From assembly GCA_047629355.1 (NCBI GenBank), contig JBLHWU010000013.1, positions 1 through 44,695 on the forward strand: 44,695 nucleotides of DNA, read 5' to 3'. This DNA comes from CAYUNA01 sp047629355. GTDB taxonomy: Bacteria; Bacteroidota; Bacteroidia; Chitinophagales; Saprospiraceae. Numbering within the stretch: position 1 is the first letter of the stretch; every line of letters starts with the position of its first letter. The translations under genes and the position numbers were made by a program. The notes under the pieces are model-generated. The model saw nothing but the letters and a program-made list of their open reading frames with translations, did no database searches and had not been told where the DNA came from. Below are positions 44,386 to 44,695 of the stretch, in pieces.

Positions 44386-44695
44386 TTAAAAGATAGCCAA
44401 GAAAACAGCAGAAGCAGCGATTTTTCCATAGACATGGCTTAAAATGCCTTTTGTTGCTCTGGTTTTAGAGGCATCTTGAATACCTGTTTTTTCAATTAAC
44501 CAGTTAAAGAACCCTTCAATTGGCTGTCGAAGCCTACTAATAGCGGTGTTCTGTATTTTTTGGTCAGTAAATAACTCTTTTTGTCCTCTTTTTCGTTTAG
44601 CAATAGCGCAAATTGTGACATTGTATTTTTGGAGTATGAATTCCTTATTCTTAACGTCATAATAAGCACTATCTAAATAGCATTTACTATTTTGA
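44386..44695 (-). mobile_element. DDE transposase, C-terminal part (runs off the window)
   Basis: The last 102 codons of an IS4/IS5-superfamily-like DDE transposase. Visible are the second catalytic region CYLDSAYYD, a basic AKRKRGQK stretch and the glutamate block ISRLRQPIEGFFNWLIEKTG, then DASKTRATKGILSHVYGKIAA. Its 5' part and one end of the IS lie beyond the right edge. The exact IS family cannot be fixed from this fragment. Confidence 0.82.

Overview
The window looks like a chromosomal segment of a Bacteroidota bacterium, most likely of the Saprospiria type. It is AT-rich. Promoters that can be seen follow the TAnnTTTG pattern (tRNA-Lys, rpsO, the PorP/SprF gene). The main sigma factor is a short 288-residue RpoD. 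Secreted proteins carry type IX secretion (T9SS) tails of both kinds (gliding-type CHU_C and type A), and a PorP/SprF protein is present. No phage, CRISPR array or plasmid backbone is visible. The end of an insertion sequence runs off the right edge.

Layout. 1-6.9 kb: HAD phosphatase, two identical tRNA-Lys(TTT) genes, a YigZ/IMPACT protein, rpoD (minus) and a subtilisin-like protease (minus). 6.9-13.3 kb: a PorP/SprF protein and a 1695-residue SprB-repeat adhesin (both minus), a typical T9SS cargo/partner pair. 14.2-17.1 kb: mnmA, a lipoprotein and a family 2 glycosyltransferase (plus). 17.5-22.1 kb (minus): a tandem CbxX/CfxQ-type AAA+ ATPase and a lipoprotein with a beta-sandwich, one membrane helix and a C-terminal helical domain resembling effector-associated domain 11 (EAD11) of bacterial conflict systems. 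This is the most interesting protein context here. 22.2-23.1 kb: a decayed T9SS cargo gene. 23.5-28.4 kb: nhaB, rpsO with a possible pseudoknotted leader, and pnp. 29.0-32.9 kb: a second giant gliding-type (CHU_C) secreted protein. 33.2-36.4 kb: a DUF4174 protein, a small membrane protein and a damaged IS3-family element. 37.1-42.3 kb: YitT-family, DUF3817, CPA1 Na+/H+ antiporter and YbdG-like MscS channel. 42.7-44.7 kb: a frameshifted PQQ-type sugar dehydrogenase and the C-terminal end of a DDE transposase.

The most striking feature is what lies between the genes. Nearly every gap of more than 300 bases holds one or more 60-230 bp palindromic elements. Many end in AAGTA...TACTT and are flanked by TA, as expected of TA-targeting (IS630/Tc1-mariner-like) MITEs. 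At least two sit in the TA of a TAA stop codon and rebuild the stop. One family is present as two identical 163-bp copies. A second kind of repeat is a composite of three hairpins whose sequences differ between copies while base pairing is kept. Family labels such as PAL-1 and COMP are names used only in this annotation. All family calls come from reading motifs by eye; no database search was possible.
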